Origin: Astrobacterium formosum
GTDB taxonomy: Bacteria > Pseudomonadota > Alphaproteobacteria > Rhizobiales > Xanthobacteraceae
Length of the DNA stretch: 64,000 bases
Assembly: GCA_030848545.1 (NCBI GenBank)
Contig: JAVDCA010000014.1
Coordinates: 105,611 to 169,610, forward strand
Direction: 5' to 3'
The position numbers and the translations under genes were made by a program. The notes beneath the pieces were generated by a model. That model worked only from the letters and a program-made list of their open reading frames with translations. It did no database searches and was not told the DNA's origin. Below are positions 46,025 to 54,753 of the stretch, piece after piece. The stretch's first letter is position 1. Each line of letters begins with the position of its first letter.

Positions 46025-48040
46025 GTGCGCATCCTGTTGTGCGGCATCAACTACGCGCCCGACCTGGTCGGCGTACCGAAATACAACACCGAGCTGTGCG
46101 AATGGCTGGCGGAGCGCGGCCACGACGTCCGGGTCGTCACCGCTCCGCCCTATTATCCGGCCTGGCGGGTCGCGCCCGAGCACCGCCTGCTGTGGCCGCG
46201 AACGCAGACGCGCAACGGCGTGACGCTGACGCGGGTGCCGATCTACGTGCCGAAAACGCCGAGCGGGGCGCGGCGGATTTTGCACCACGCCTCGTTCGCG
46301 CTGGCGAGCGCGCCGAGTGTGATCGCGCAAGCGAGACGATTTCGGCCGCAGGTCATGATGGCGGTGGCGCCGTCGCTGGTCTCGGCGGCGCTGGTCGCCT
46401 TCGTGGCACGGCGGCTGAAGATCGCCTCGTGGCTGCACGTTCAGGATTTCGAGATCGACGCCGCCTTCGACCTCGGGCTGCTCAAGGGCGGCCGCCTGCG
46501 CAAGGCGATGCTCAAGGCCGAGTGGCGCATCCTCACTGCGTTCGACCGCGTCTCGACCATTTCGCCGCAGATGGTGCGGCGGCTGGTCGAGAAGGGGGTG
46601 CCGGTGGAGCGGGTGCATGAGGTCCGGAACTGGGTCGACACCGAGGCGATCGTGCCGTTGCCGCCAGAGAAGACGTTGCGGGCCGAGTTCGGCTACGGAC
46701 CGGACGACGTCGTTGCGCTCTATGCCGGTACGATGTCGGCCAAGCAGGGGCTTGACCTCGTGGTCGAGGCCGCGCGCGCGCTCGAAACGCGGGCGCCACA
46801 GGTCAAGTTCCTGCTGTGCGGCGAGGGCCCCTACCGGCCGACGCTCGACGCCCTGATGGCGGGGCTCACGAATGTGCGCATCATCGGCTTCCAGGACGAG
46901 GCGCGCTTCGCCCGTTTGCTGTCGACCGCCGACATGCACCTGATGCCGCAGCGCGCCGAAGCCGCCGATCTCGTCCTGCCCTCGAAGCTCGGCGGCATCC
47001 TCGCCTCCGGACGGCCGGTGATCGCGATGGCGGCGCCGGGAACGGGGCTCGCCGAGGAGGTCGAGGGAGCGGGGATCGTGGTGCCGCCGGGGGATGCGGG
47101 TGCCCTGGCACATGCAATCTCGGCTTTTGCGGTGAATCCGACGCTACGCTACACGCTCGGATGTGCGGCCCGAGTGATGGGACAGAGCAAGTGGAACATG
47201 GACGCCGTAATCAGCGCGGCACATTCCGAATTACTGTGCTTAGGTCTGTCCTGCTCCGTCTCAGACGATGGTTGCAATCGTTCTAGGATGCCGCAGGAAG
47301 CGGAAGGCATAGAAGCGCTATCTTCCGGTCGTTCAGAGCATGCACCTCGAAGTTCCTTATCAAGGCGACCTAACATGCAACATCTTTATGTTCAATTCGG
47401 CTGCGGATGGTCCGCCCCTTCCGGATGGTCCAATTACGATTGCTCGCCATCAGTGCGGCTCGAGCGGTTACCACTGATCGGAAGGTTCCTCCGCATTAAC
47501 GAAAACAGGTTCCCGGACGCGGTACGCCTTGGCGATATTGTAAAAGGCCTACCAATTGCCGATGGTGAAGCAGCCGGCGTTTATGCAAGTCACGTCTTAG
47601 AACACCTGTCCTTCAAAGACTTCTACCTTGCTATTCGAAACGCCAAACGGCTTTTGCGCGCGGGAGGCATATTCCGTTTGGTCGTTCCGGACCTCGAGAG
47701 CCGCGCAAAGTACTATATTTCTCAACTCGAAGCCGGCGCCGCTCTTGCAAATTGTCAATTCATGCGAACCACTTACCTTGGCGCTGAGGAGCGCCCCCGC
47801 ACCTTTCGAGAACGCATTCGGGCTGAGTTGGGGAATTCAAAGCACCTCTGGATGTGGGACTTTCCCTCGATCTCCTTCTCATTAAGCGAAGCAGGTTTTT
47901 CTGACATTCGACGCTGCACTTTCGGAGACTGTAACGACGCAGCATTTAATCTCGTCGAAGAACGGAGCCGATTCTATTGGAAACCTGCTCAAGATTCCAC
48001 TCTTGAGTTTCCAGAATGCGCAGTAGAAGCGCGAGCTTAA
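46025..48040 (+). CDS. WcaI-like glycosyltransferase joined in frame to a SAM-methyltransferase-like domain
   Basis: One uninterrupted 671-codon frame with two parts. Residues 1-400 are a WcaI-like GT4 enzyme: LLCGINYAPDLVGVPKYNTELCEWLAERGHDVRVVTAPPYYP (landmarks NYAPDLVGVPKYN, VTAPPYYP), SWLHVQDFEIDAAFDLG, ALYAGTMSAKQGLD and LPSKLGGILASGRPVIA. Residues from 451 (MQHLYVQFGCGWSAPSGW) to 671 resemble stand-alone methyltransferases that begin exactly there, with VYASHVLEHLSFKDF and RAGGIFRLVVPDLE. The ATG at 47375 has AAGG nine bases upstream, so the second part may also be made alone. The ~50-residue joint looks non-domain, and base composition drops near it, suggesting two genes merged at the edge of an imported cassette. 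Confidence 0.8.
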   Translation: MRILLCGINYAPDLVGVPKYNTELCEWLAERGHDVRVVTAPPYYPAWRVAPEHRLLWPRTQTRNGVTLTRVPIYVPKTPSGARRILHHASFALASAPSVIAQARRFRPQVMMAVAPSLVSAALVAFVARRLKIASWLHVQDFEIDAAFDLGLLKGGRLRKAMLKAEWRILTAFDRVSTISPQMVRRLVEKGVPVERVHEVRNWVDTEAIVPLPPEKTLRAEFGYGPDDVVALYAGTMSAKQGLDLVVEAARALETRAPQVKFLLCGEGPYRPTLDALMAGLTNVRIIGFQDEARFARLLSTADMHLMPQRAEAADLVLPSKLGGILASGRPVIAMAAPGTGLAEEVEGAGIVVPPGDAGALAHAISAFAVNPTLRYTLGCAARVMGQSKWNMDAVISAAHSELLCLGLSCSVSDDGCNRSRMPQEAEGIEALSSGRSEHAPRSSLSRRPNMQHLYVQFGCGWSAPSGWSNYDCSPSVRLERLPLIGRFLRINENRFPDAVRLGDIVKGLPIADGEAAGVYASHVLEHLSFKDFYLAIRNAKRLLRAGGIFRLVVPDLESRAKYYISQLEAGAALANCQFMRTTYLGAEERPRTFRERIRAELGNSKHLWMWDFPSISFSLSEAGFSDIRRCTFGDCNDAAFNLVEERSRFYWKPAQDSTLEFPECAVEARA

Positions 48041-48197
48041 TTGCGATCAAGCTTTCGTAAATAGTTACGCCGAGTCGTGCCTGGAGTTAACTTGTTCGAC
48101 CATCACAAGCACTTCTCTTTCTGTATTCAAGGGATGTGTTTTACCGTACAACACCCAGCAGTGACAGCGAACACCCTTGCATGGAGCGGATAGACTT

Positions 48198-50171
48198 ATG
48201 ATCGGGGGCTTTTCACGAAGAACATTTCTGGAAGAGGCGATAAAGGTGATTACGACCGGTTCGGCGTCTGGGCGACCACGCTTATTCGCATCGCCTAATC
48301 ATTCCCCACTTTTTCAATTTGCAGCCAGCGAACTGACAGACTCCTATCCAAAAGCCAAATACGTCGACGTACTCGATTTCGGCGCTGACCCGACCGGCAC
48401 GCGAGACTCGAGCGACGCGGTCACCAGAGCTGTCGAGAAATGCCTGCAGGTACCGGACAAGCGATTCCCGCAGTCACTGTACTTTCCTTCTGGGCGATAC
48501 CTTCTGACACGAAACAACTGTCTTCGCCCCGCATTCTTCGATCGATCCATACATTCCTGGTTGGTGCACGGGGACGGCCCCGGCTCCACGATCATCGAGT
48601 TTCGGCCCGCAGTCGTTCCCGATCAAACAGATTATTACATTTACGATGGAGCAGCTTGTCTGGCGGAGAAGCAGACATCGCTGACCCTCATGGGCCTGCG
48701 TGTCGCGGCCGTTCAATTCATATTTGACTGCTCCCAATTGCCTCGAGGCCATGTAGTCAACGCTTTCCGGCAGTGCGGCCTGAGCCAGTCTTCTGATCCA
48801 GAGCAGTATTGGACATTCGAAGACTGCTATTTCTTGTCTGAATCGAAGTTTCGTGACCGAATAGGCGCTATTCTCAAAATCATTGGAGACGCCAACGGTT
48901 CAGAAAATGCGTTTATGAGTTGCCGGGCGCGTTTCATGGCGCATGTCATCCATTGCACAAATCCCCAAGCAGTAAATCACGCCTCGCTGAATTGCCACTG
49001 GGAGCTGTTTGTCAAAGATCTGTTCTGTTTCGTCCGGGGTGGCAATATCGTCGTCGTCGGCGGGTCGATCATCGTCGATAATTTTGAGCGTCTGCCAGCA
49101 TGGCGCCAGAATACCACCTATCTGTCCGGCGCTCACATCTATGCGGACGCCCGCCGATTTCGTGCCACGAACACCGGTGTGTCCGGGGAAAATCCGCCTC
49201 AGCCTTCTGCTTCCGTGATACGCGACGGAAGCATGGAGTGGGAACTCGACGGCGACGAAAGCATATTCCTTCTCCGGGTCGGAGGGGATGTTACAGGGCA
49301 AATCAACACGTTTTATGTCAGTGGTTGCCGAATAGAGCTTCGCAGCCAACGTGCAAAGCTTCTCGCCGGGGGCGACCTTAACACTGCCGCCGTCGTGGTG
49401 TTCGACTCGCTGGCAGTGCAGCCCGTTATTGGAGGGTTCCGACACACCGTTGAAATCGCCGAATCGCGGCTGTCCGTCCACTTCCGCAACTGCAAGGTCG
49501 CTCGGGCGTCTGGGATTTGGGACGAACCTTTCGCCATCGACTTCGGCCCGGGCCCCGATCGCGATTATCCGCGCCGGGCACTGTCCGGCCCGCGTGTCCT
49601 GCTTGATGGTTGCGAAATCTCGGAAAAACTTCATGAACTCTGTCGATGGCAGCCGAATTCGACCGCCTCCCTGACCGTGCTGAACGCGAATATCGCCTAC
49701 CACGAACCTCCCCGTCATCCGGCTTCGACGCATTTGCATGTCGTCGACGGCACCGTCTCGGCGCCGAATACTGTGCATTCTTCCGCTTCCGCCCGCGTTC
49801 CGAAATATGTCCGCCAGGTTCTGGTGCCGTTCTCGCATTGGCCGGTGCAGGGCTTCGACCGAAATACGCCGACGGACGCCCTATATGTGACTTTTCCTCC
49901 TCAGACGGTCGTCGATGAAATCGTGATGTGCCGATCGATTTCATCAGGATCATCCACGGAGTACAGGATAGCGATTACAGACGTCAGATCGGGCGAGCTC
50001 TTATACGAATCCGACACCCTGAACTTCCGCACGCCCTTCCGCATTATCACGCCTCGTCTGTTTGCGTTCAAGAAAAGAGAAACCCTGGAGATTGCGATCT
50101 GGGGATCGGCGATCTCACGCTCCCCCGTTCCCGTTGCCGCCGACGACTTCATTGCCATTCAGTGCTTTTAG
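48198..50171 (+). CDS. Exported right-handed beta-helix protein (pectate lyase superfamily type)
   Basis: A 657-residue protein. The N terminus carries a Tat-like motif (FSRRTFLEEAIKV), although the following stretch is only weakly hydrophobic. At about residue 55 begins VDVLDFGADPTGTRDSSDAVTRAV (landmark DFGADPTGTRDSSDA), then LYFPSGRYLL, the hallmark start of the pectate lyase/GH28-type beta helix found in polysaccharide-processing enzymes and phage tail spikes. Beta-rich coils continue to about residue 520, then a C-terminal domain of unknown type (VLVPFSHWPVQGFDRNTPTDALYVTFPP; quoted only to PFSHWPVQGF as landmark). Catalytic residues cannot be assigned. It could cut or modify the polysaccharide made by this cassette. 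I chose the ATG at 48198 over an upstream TTG. It ends overlapping the convergent GT4 gene by 23 bases. Confidence 0.75.
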   Translation: MIGGFSRRTFLEEAIKVITTGSASGRPRLFASPNHSPLFQFAASELTDSYPKAKYVDVLDFGADPTGTRDSSDAVTRAVEKCLQVPDKRFPQSLYFPSGRYLLTRNNCLRPAFFDRSIHSWLVHGDGPGSTIIEFRPAVVPDQTDYYIYDGAACLAEKQTSLTLMGLRVAAVQFIFDCSQLPRGHVVNAFRQCGLSQSSDPEQYWTFEDCYFLSESKFRDRIGAILKIIGDANGSENAFMSCRARFMAHVIHCTNPQAVNHASLNCHWELFVKDLFCFVRGGNIVVVGGSIIVDNFERLPAWRQNTTYLSGAHIYADARRFRATNTGVSGENPPQPSASVIRDGSMEWELDGDESIFLLRVGGDVTGQINTFYVSGCRIELRSQRAKLLAGGDLNTAAVVVFDSLAVQPVIGGFRHTVEIAESRLSVHFRNCKVARASGIWDEPFAIDFGPGPDRDYPRRALSGPRVLLDGCEISEKLHELCRWQPNSTASLTVLNANIAYHEPPRHPASTHLHVVDGTVSAPNTVHSSASARVPKYVRQVLVPFSHWPVQGFDRNTPTDALYVTFPPQTVVDEIVMCRSISSGSSTEYRIAITDVRSGELLYESDTLNFRTPFRIITPRLFAFKKRETLEIAIWGSAISRSPVPVAADDFIAIQCF

Positions 50172-51234
50172 ACCGCAACATGTCGATCAGCTTCTGAACC
50201 TGGTCTTCGTGCTCTTGCCTGAGCTGGCGATACCGTCGCCGGGCCTCCCTTGCCATCGTAAGGATTTGTGCGCGCTCGATCGATGCCAATTTCTTTATGA
50301 CGCCGACCAACTCCTGCTCGTCACGATAGATGTGCCCCGCCCCTCCGATATCGTCGGCGACACAGCCGACGTCGCGAGCGACGCAAGGCACGCCCGCAGC
50401 CATGGCTTCCAGCAGAACCAAGGGCGACGCTTCGTTCTTGTACCGGCTCGGAAATACGAAGAAGTCGATCGCCTGAAAAAATACACGCTTCTGTGCACTG
50501 TCGACAGGACCGAGATAGTTGAACGCGCCGCCGCAATCGGCAACGGCCGCAGCGACGGCCGATTTCGAGCACGAGTCCGCGAACGGACCGGCGCAGATGA
50601 ACGATGCATCAAGGCCACAGCGGCGAGCTTCCGTGGCCGCTCGACAGAACTCCAGCGTACCTTTTGCTTCGGACAGGTTACTCATATGGCCGAAAGTGAC
50701 ATTGCGTTCGGCTCTTTCGCTCGACTTGGATAGTTCCGGATCGATCAGCCCCGCATTGTTGATCACATGTACATTTTCGACACCGTGATAGACAGCGCGC
50801 AGCTCCGAAGCCATTTTGCGACCAAGGACCAAATGAACGGCCTCGTCACCGGCTACCCAGGACAGAGCTCCCATGGAAGCCCTTCTACGTCGAATGTATC
50901 CATACGCGTGGTGATGCAGGTAGAGTGGCTTCCGCCCAATCCGGCACAAGGCGGCAAGAACGACCGTCAGCCATTGGCCGGCGTTCGCGTTGACCGAGAC
51001 GTAAACCGGACCTCTTGCTCCTCTGAGGATCTCGGTTGCCGCCTTGAGGTGAGCCCTGATCTTGCCGTAAACACCATCGAACTCACTCAAATTGATGGTC
51101 GCAGCGACGACCCCGCTTGTTGCCAAGCGTTCCCGAAGGTTCTTCGTCGCGACAGACTGCCCGTATGTCGGCGGCGGGATCGGTCCCACAAACAGCACGC
51201 CATTCGACCATTCTCGTTTTCTCGAGCCGTCCAT
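50149..51234 (-). CDS. Glycosyltransferase family 4 (first of pair)
   Basis: A 361-residue GT-B transferase. The N-terminal domain has FVGPIPPPTYGQSVATKNL, a Gly-rich acceptor loop. The C-terminal donor domain has VTFGHMSNLSEAKGTLEF, FICAGPF, and FFVFPSRYKNEASPLVLLEAMAAGVPCVARDVG with the E-x7-E motif (NEASPLVLLEA) that binds the nucleotide sugar. No signal or full membrane helix, so it acts at the cytoplasmic face. It is the last gene of a five-gene - strand set (polymerase, fucosyltransferase-like, flippase, two GT4). Base composition is lower GC than the flanks. The sugar is unknown. Confidence 0.88.
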   Translation of the reverse strand: MDGSRKREWSNGVLFVGPIPPPTYGQSVATKNLRERLATSGVVAATINLSEFDGVYGKIRAHLKAATEILRGARGPVYVSVNANAGQWLTVVLAALCRIGRKPLYLHHHAYGYIRRRRASMGALSWVAGDEAVHLVLGRKMASELRAVYHGVENVHVINNAGLIDPELSKSSERAERNVTFGHMSNLSEAKGTLEFCRAATEARRCGLDASFICAGPFADSCSKSAVAAAVADCGGAFNYLGPVDSAQKRVFFQAIDFFVFPSRYKNEASPLVLLEAMAAGVPCVARDVGCVADDIGGAGHIYRDEQELVGVIKKLASIERAQILTMAREARRRYRQLRQEHEDQVQKLIDMLRSKSTEWQ

Positions 51235-51252
51235 CGCCTGCCCTCTATTGCG

Positions 51253-52389
51253 CTAGTCGGACGGCAGCGGCTCGGGCTGCACCAGCGACGCGACAGCTTC
51301 AGCGAATTGGCCGACATCGCCGCCGGGCGAAAAACGGGGTACGGCATTTGCCATTCTCGTCCACAAAGCTTCGTCCTCGGACAGCATCGACATGAAGAAA
51401 GCCATCCCCTCCGGATTGTCCGGTTCGACGACGAAGCCGTTCACGCCATTCCTCACGAGCCTGTCGCGCGCGCCGCAGTTCTCGGAGACAATAACGGGGA
51501 TGTTAAGCGCTTGCGCTTCAATCACGACGTTCCCATACTGCTCTTCGATGCTCGGCAAGAGGAGCGCAAGTGTTTTTCCCAAATATCTACATGTTTCTTC
51601 TGTCTGGAGGAACCCCGTGAATATTATGTCTTCGACCAGCCCCAATTCCTGCACTCGGCGCTTAAGAGCGGATTCCAACTCTCCAGACCCACAGATGTAC
51701 AACGGGCGCGCCGCACGGGCGCCTCTTCGATAGATCCAGTAAGCTTCGATGGCAACAAAGAGGTTCTTCTTCGGCACAAGTCTGGCAACAATTGTGAAAT
51801 GCCGCTCGCTATGTGCCGGCCCGTCCGGAGCTGGCGGAACTGCGGCGAGCCGCCGAATCCTTCCCAAAGATACGGCATTGTAATTTATTGCAATTTTCTG
51901 CTCGGGAATGCCGAGAAAGCGAAGATAGTCTCGCCCGCGATCGCCAGAGGCGATAGCAGCGCAGTAGGGCAAATAGAACACAGATTTTCCAATCTCCCTC
52001 AGCAATATTCTCTTGTTGTCGTCGTATTTTGAAATATTCATCACTATCACTCTTTTTCCGCAAATTCGAAGAGCTATCGCCGTCAAGAACGTGGCAGGGT
52101 GCTCATAATGACATAAGAAGAACACAGCCGAACGGTGTCTGAAACACACCTTCAACGTGCGAAAAAGGCGGGGCCATACTCCGACCGCTTCTATAGAACG
52201 GCCTTGAAACAGTGTTTCTTTGACGAAGCCTACTCCCGGAACGGACTCCCATTCATACACTTCGCTCTTGGACGCCAACTCGATTCCGATCACCGAAAGC
52301 TTTCCGGCAAAATATCTTGCCACGGCTTCGCAACGGTCAGCGTGAATAGGTCCGAAATTCTCCCATACGAATACCAGTTCCTTCACCAT
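51253..52389 (-). CDS. Glycosyltransferase family 4 (second of pair)
   Basis: A 378-residue GT-B enzyme. N-terminal ELVFVWENFGPIHADRCEAVA resembles family acceptor domains. The donor domain contains FTIVARLVPKKNLFVAIEAY with the Lys of the GT4 phosphate loop, LYICGSGELESALKRRVQELGL, and LLLPSIEEQYGNVVIEAQALNIPVIVSENCG carrying E-x7-E (EEQYGNVVIEA). Cytoplasmic or peripheral membrane. It follows the flippase gene by 74 bases and precedes the other GT4 gene by 18 bases in the same direction. It probably adds one sugar to the lipid-linked unit of the second polysaccharide. Confidence 0.9.
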   Translation of the reverse strand: MVKELVFVWENFGPIHADRCEAVARYFAGKLSVIGIELASKSEVYEWESVPGVGFVKETLFQGRSIEAVGVWPRLFRTLKVCFRHRSAVFFLCHYEHPATFLTAIALRICGKRVIVMNISKYDDNKRILLREIGKSVFYLPYCAAIASGDRGRDYLRFLGIPEQKIAINYNAVSLGRIRRLAAVPPAPDGPAHSERHFTIVARLVPKKNLFVAIEAYWIYRRGARAARPLYICGSGELESALKRRVQELGLVEDIIFTGFLQTEETCRYLGKTLALLLPSIEEQYGNVVIEAQALNIPVIVSENCGARDRLVRNGVNGFVVEPDNPEGMAFFMSMLSEDEALWTRMANAVPRFSPGGDVGQFAEAVASLVQPEPLPSD

Positions 52390-52463
52390 CTTTCACCTCG
52401 GTTCCTCCTAGGCCTCTCCTTCGGCAGACACCTTACTTCGAGCCGCCAACCCGCTGTGCGTCG

Positions 52464-53714
52464 TCAAGATAATCTGAGCAGCCGCTTGTAAGCCGACAAG
52501 AACATCACCGCCGCGCCTATGGACATTCCGCCTCCCAATCCGATGAGCATTCCGGCTGAACCAATCGACCACGCCATCGCCGATCCTACAAGAAGCCCGA
52601 TGGCAACGCCGGAAGCACTCAGTAGAGCAAACGACTTGTCGTGCCGGGTTGCATAAAAGAGTGGCGACAGGAGCGCTGCAATCACGCCGCCGAACAGGAC
52701 GGCCACGGCCCCTGCAGCAGACGCCCTGCCGATATCAAGCTTCGGAAAAAGTGCGTTCAATCCGAGCAACGGCAAATCGGATGTCAGCAGCAACACTCCA
52801 AGAAGCAGTCCGCCCAGAAAGGTCGCCGCACCAATCTGGCGTGCTCGCTTGAGCCAGACCTCGTCGCCGCAACAACGAGCGTCCACATACGCCGGCAGCA
52901 GAGGCCGGGTCAGCAGAGTGACAGGGTTGATCAGACGGGCGCACATCAGGACGATGGTCGTGTACTTTGCGTATTCCGCTTCGTCGGACAGGACCGCGAC
53001 GAGCACGCCCGATCCATATATCATGCAGTAGTTCGCCAGAGAAACCACCGCCATCGGCCAAAGTTCCGGTATTTGCCGGATCGCGGCCAGCACATGTGAG
53101 CTCGTGACGCTTTCGAACCGCGTGCGGTTCACGGACCAAAGAAAGATGAAGGCTTGGCTGACAAGAGGGACCCCTAGGTACAATATCGAATACCCGAGAA
53201 GATTCGCGCTGCTCAGGCCCAGGATTGCCCCGACGAGTACCAGATTTGCGATTGCCTGAACGGAGCTGGATCTGTAGTCAGCGCGGTTCGCTACATTGTG
53301 CGAGTCGCCCCAAAGGAATATCCCCTGTGCGGCCCCGGCGGCGGCAATGGCAATGAACCCGAGCCGCCCAATGTCACCGAAATCCAAGACGGCCAGGCAG
53401 ACAAGCGTCACGACCAGCACGATAACCGATACGCCGATGTGAAGGCACAGGGTTTGCGTGTTTGTCGCCGCCTGTCCGCCAGGCGAGTAAAGTCCGCACG
53501 CCATCTGGCGAGTGGACAGGATCGAGATGATACCGAAGGGCAAGCCGCAGGACGATGATATCGTCATAACTATCAGGAATGCCGCGTATTGTGGCACGGA
53601 TAGGCCCGCCGCGATGACGGGAAGCCCGACAAATACAAATACTGCGCCGCTAAATTTGACGAGAACGCCAAATAGAATGGACCTGAAAAACAGCCAGGTG
53701 CGATCTGTCTTCAT
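52464..53714 (-). CDS. Polysaccharide flippase-like membrane protein, second copy
   Basis: A 416-residue protein with about 12 hydrophobic helices throughout, such as SGAVFVFVGLPVIAAGLSV and IGVSVIVLVVTLVCLAVL. The layout, with N-terminal LPVIAAGLSVPQYAAFLIVMT, matches Wzx-type O-unit flippases. The position between glycosyltransferase and polymerase genes supports that role. It starts at 53714, overlapping the stop of the fucosyltransferase-like gene by four bases (ATGA). Sequence similarity to the flippase at 15446 is not evident by eye, so it serves a different product rather than being a recent copy. Confidence 0.8.
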   Translation of the reverse strand: MKTDRTWLFFRSILFGVLVKFSGAVFVFVGLPVIAAGLSVPQYAAFLIVMTISSSCGLPFGIISILSTRQMACGLYSPGGQAATNTQTLCLHIGVSVIVLVVTLVCLAVLDFGDIGRLGFIAIAAAGAAQGIFLWGDSHNVANRADYRSSSVQAIANLVLVGAILGLSSANLLGYSILYLGVPLVSQAFIFLWSVNRTRFESVTSSHVLAAIRQIPELWPMAVVSLANYCMIYGSGVLVAVLSDEAEYAKYTTIVLMCARLINPVTLLTRPLLPAYVDARCCGDEVWLKRARQIGAATFLGGLLLGVLLLTSDLPLLGLNALFPKLDIGRASAAGAVAVLFGGVIAALLSPLFYATRHDKSFALLSASGVAIGLLVGSAMAWSIGSAGMLIGLGGGMSIGAAVMFLSAYKRLLRLS

Positions 53715-54730
53715 TTTTTCGTTCGCGGCCGCTTTTGCTCGACCGTCATCCAGGGGAGCACCTTCTTTACGCCGATTCTCGCATATCGTTTGGCGGCAAA
53801 GAGCGCGCGCAGGGGGCCACTGTTCTTTTCGGCATATCGGCCATCAATGAGGCTTATTCTTTCCCGATCTTGCATACGACAATAAATCGAGGCTGCTGCT
53901 ATGGTCGCGAAGTGCGCGTTGTCCTGCCCGACAATGGCGCCGCAGGACCCCAACAGACATATGTTCTTGAAGGCAGTCAGCGTTTCCTGCTCGGCAAGAT
54001 CCCGGTTCGACATGAGCATCTTGTGGTTGGCGTTGTCATATCGCATTTCAGAGCTGTCGTAGATCAGTTCGAGGCCGGGCGGCCTTCGGAGAGTATCGAT
54101 GGTCGTTTGCGAATCGCTCGCTACAAAGAGCGATTTGAAGTCGCCCCTGCGGACCAGATGTTCGATCGCTGCTTCGATCACAACAAGCGGGACGAAAGCG
54201 GTCTCGATGCGCTTGTCTCCGCGCCGAACATGGACGCCCAGTGTTTCCTCGCTGATGTTCAACCGGCTTTGCTGCCCCTTGATCCATTGCGCAACCTCGT
54301 CCGTCGGCTTCATCCAGTCGAAGATCATCCCGTCAAGGACGAGGGAGTTCATTTCGGGAAGGCCGAGCCTGCGTGCGATTCCGGCCTGTATTCTGTTTTG
54401 GACCGAACCGCCATCCCTGGTAATATGCAGCAGCGGATCGAAGAACACCGCGTTATTCTCTTGACCATCTGTCAAATCGAATGGAACGGCAGTTTGCCAT
54501 GATTCTTGATACGGCGGCCCCATGGGTTCGAATATTTGAGTATAAGGAAAATCATCGACACGGGGAAATATCGCTGTGCGGCCGGTAAAGAGCGCCAGCC
54601 TCAGCATCTCCAGACGGCTCGCGACCTGGCCGCCAAATCCGATCGGGACGGGCCTATAGACGATCACTTTGGGTGCGGTTTCCCGCTGCAGGATATCCAG
54701 TTGCCGGATTAGTTCGTCCCGTAGAAGCAT
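53711..54730 (-). CDS. Fucosyltransferase-like GT-B protein (NodZ/FUT8/O-FucT superfamily motif)
   Basis: A 339-residue protein. The key segment GVHVRRGDK at residues 165-173 matches motif I (H-x-R-R-x-D) of GDP-fucose-using alpha-1,2/alpha-1,6 and protein O-fucosyltransferases. A later LLGSCGAIVGQDNAHFATIAA resembles the family's motif III region, where a Ser-x-x-S/F and Ala-rich helix bind GDP. The N terminus VIVYRPVPIGFGGQVASRLEML also fits the Gly-rich start of these enzymes. GDP-fucose genes gmd and fcl lie about 9 kb away on the same strand, which supports the idea. The ATG at 54730 was chosen over an open frame to 55009 that is not protein-like. Assignment is by motif, so moderate. Confidence 0.6.
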   Translation of the reverse strand: MLLRDELIRQLDILQRETAPKVIVYRPVPIGFGGQVASRLEMLRLALFTGRTAIFPRVDDFPYTQIFEPMGPPYQESWQTAVPFDLTDGQENNAVFFDPLLHITRDGGSVQNRIQAGIARRLGLPEMNSLVLDGMIFDWMKPTDEVAQWIKGQQSRLNISEETLGVHVRRGDKRIETAFVPLVVIEAAIEHLVRRGDFKSLFVASDSQTTIDTLRRPPGLELIYDSSEMRYDNANHKMLMSNRDLAEQETLTAFKNICLLGSCGAIVGQDNAHFATIAAASIYCRMQDRERISLIDGRYAEKNSGPLRALFAAKRYARIGVKKVLPWMTVEQKRPRTKK

Positions 54731-54753
54731 GTCAGCACACCTTTTCCGCCATC

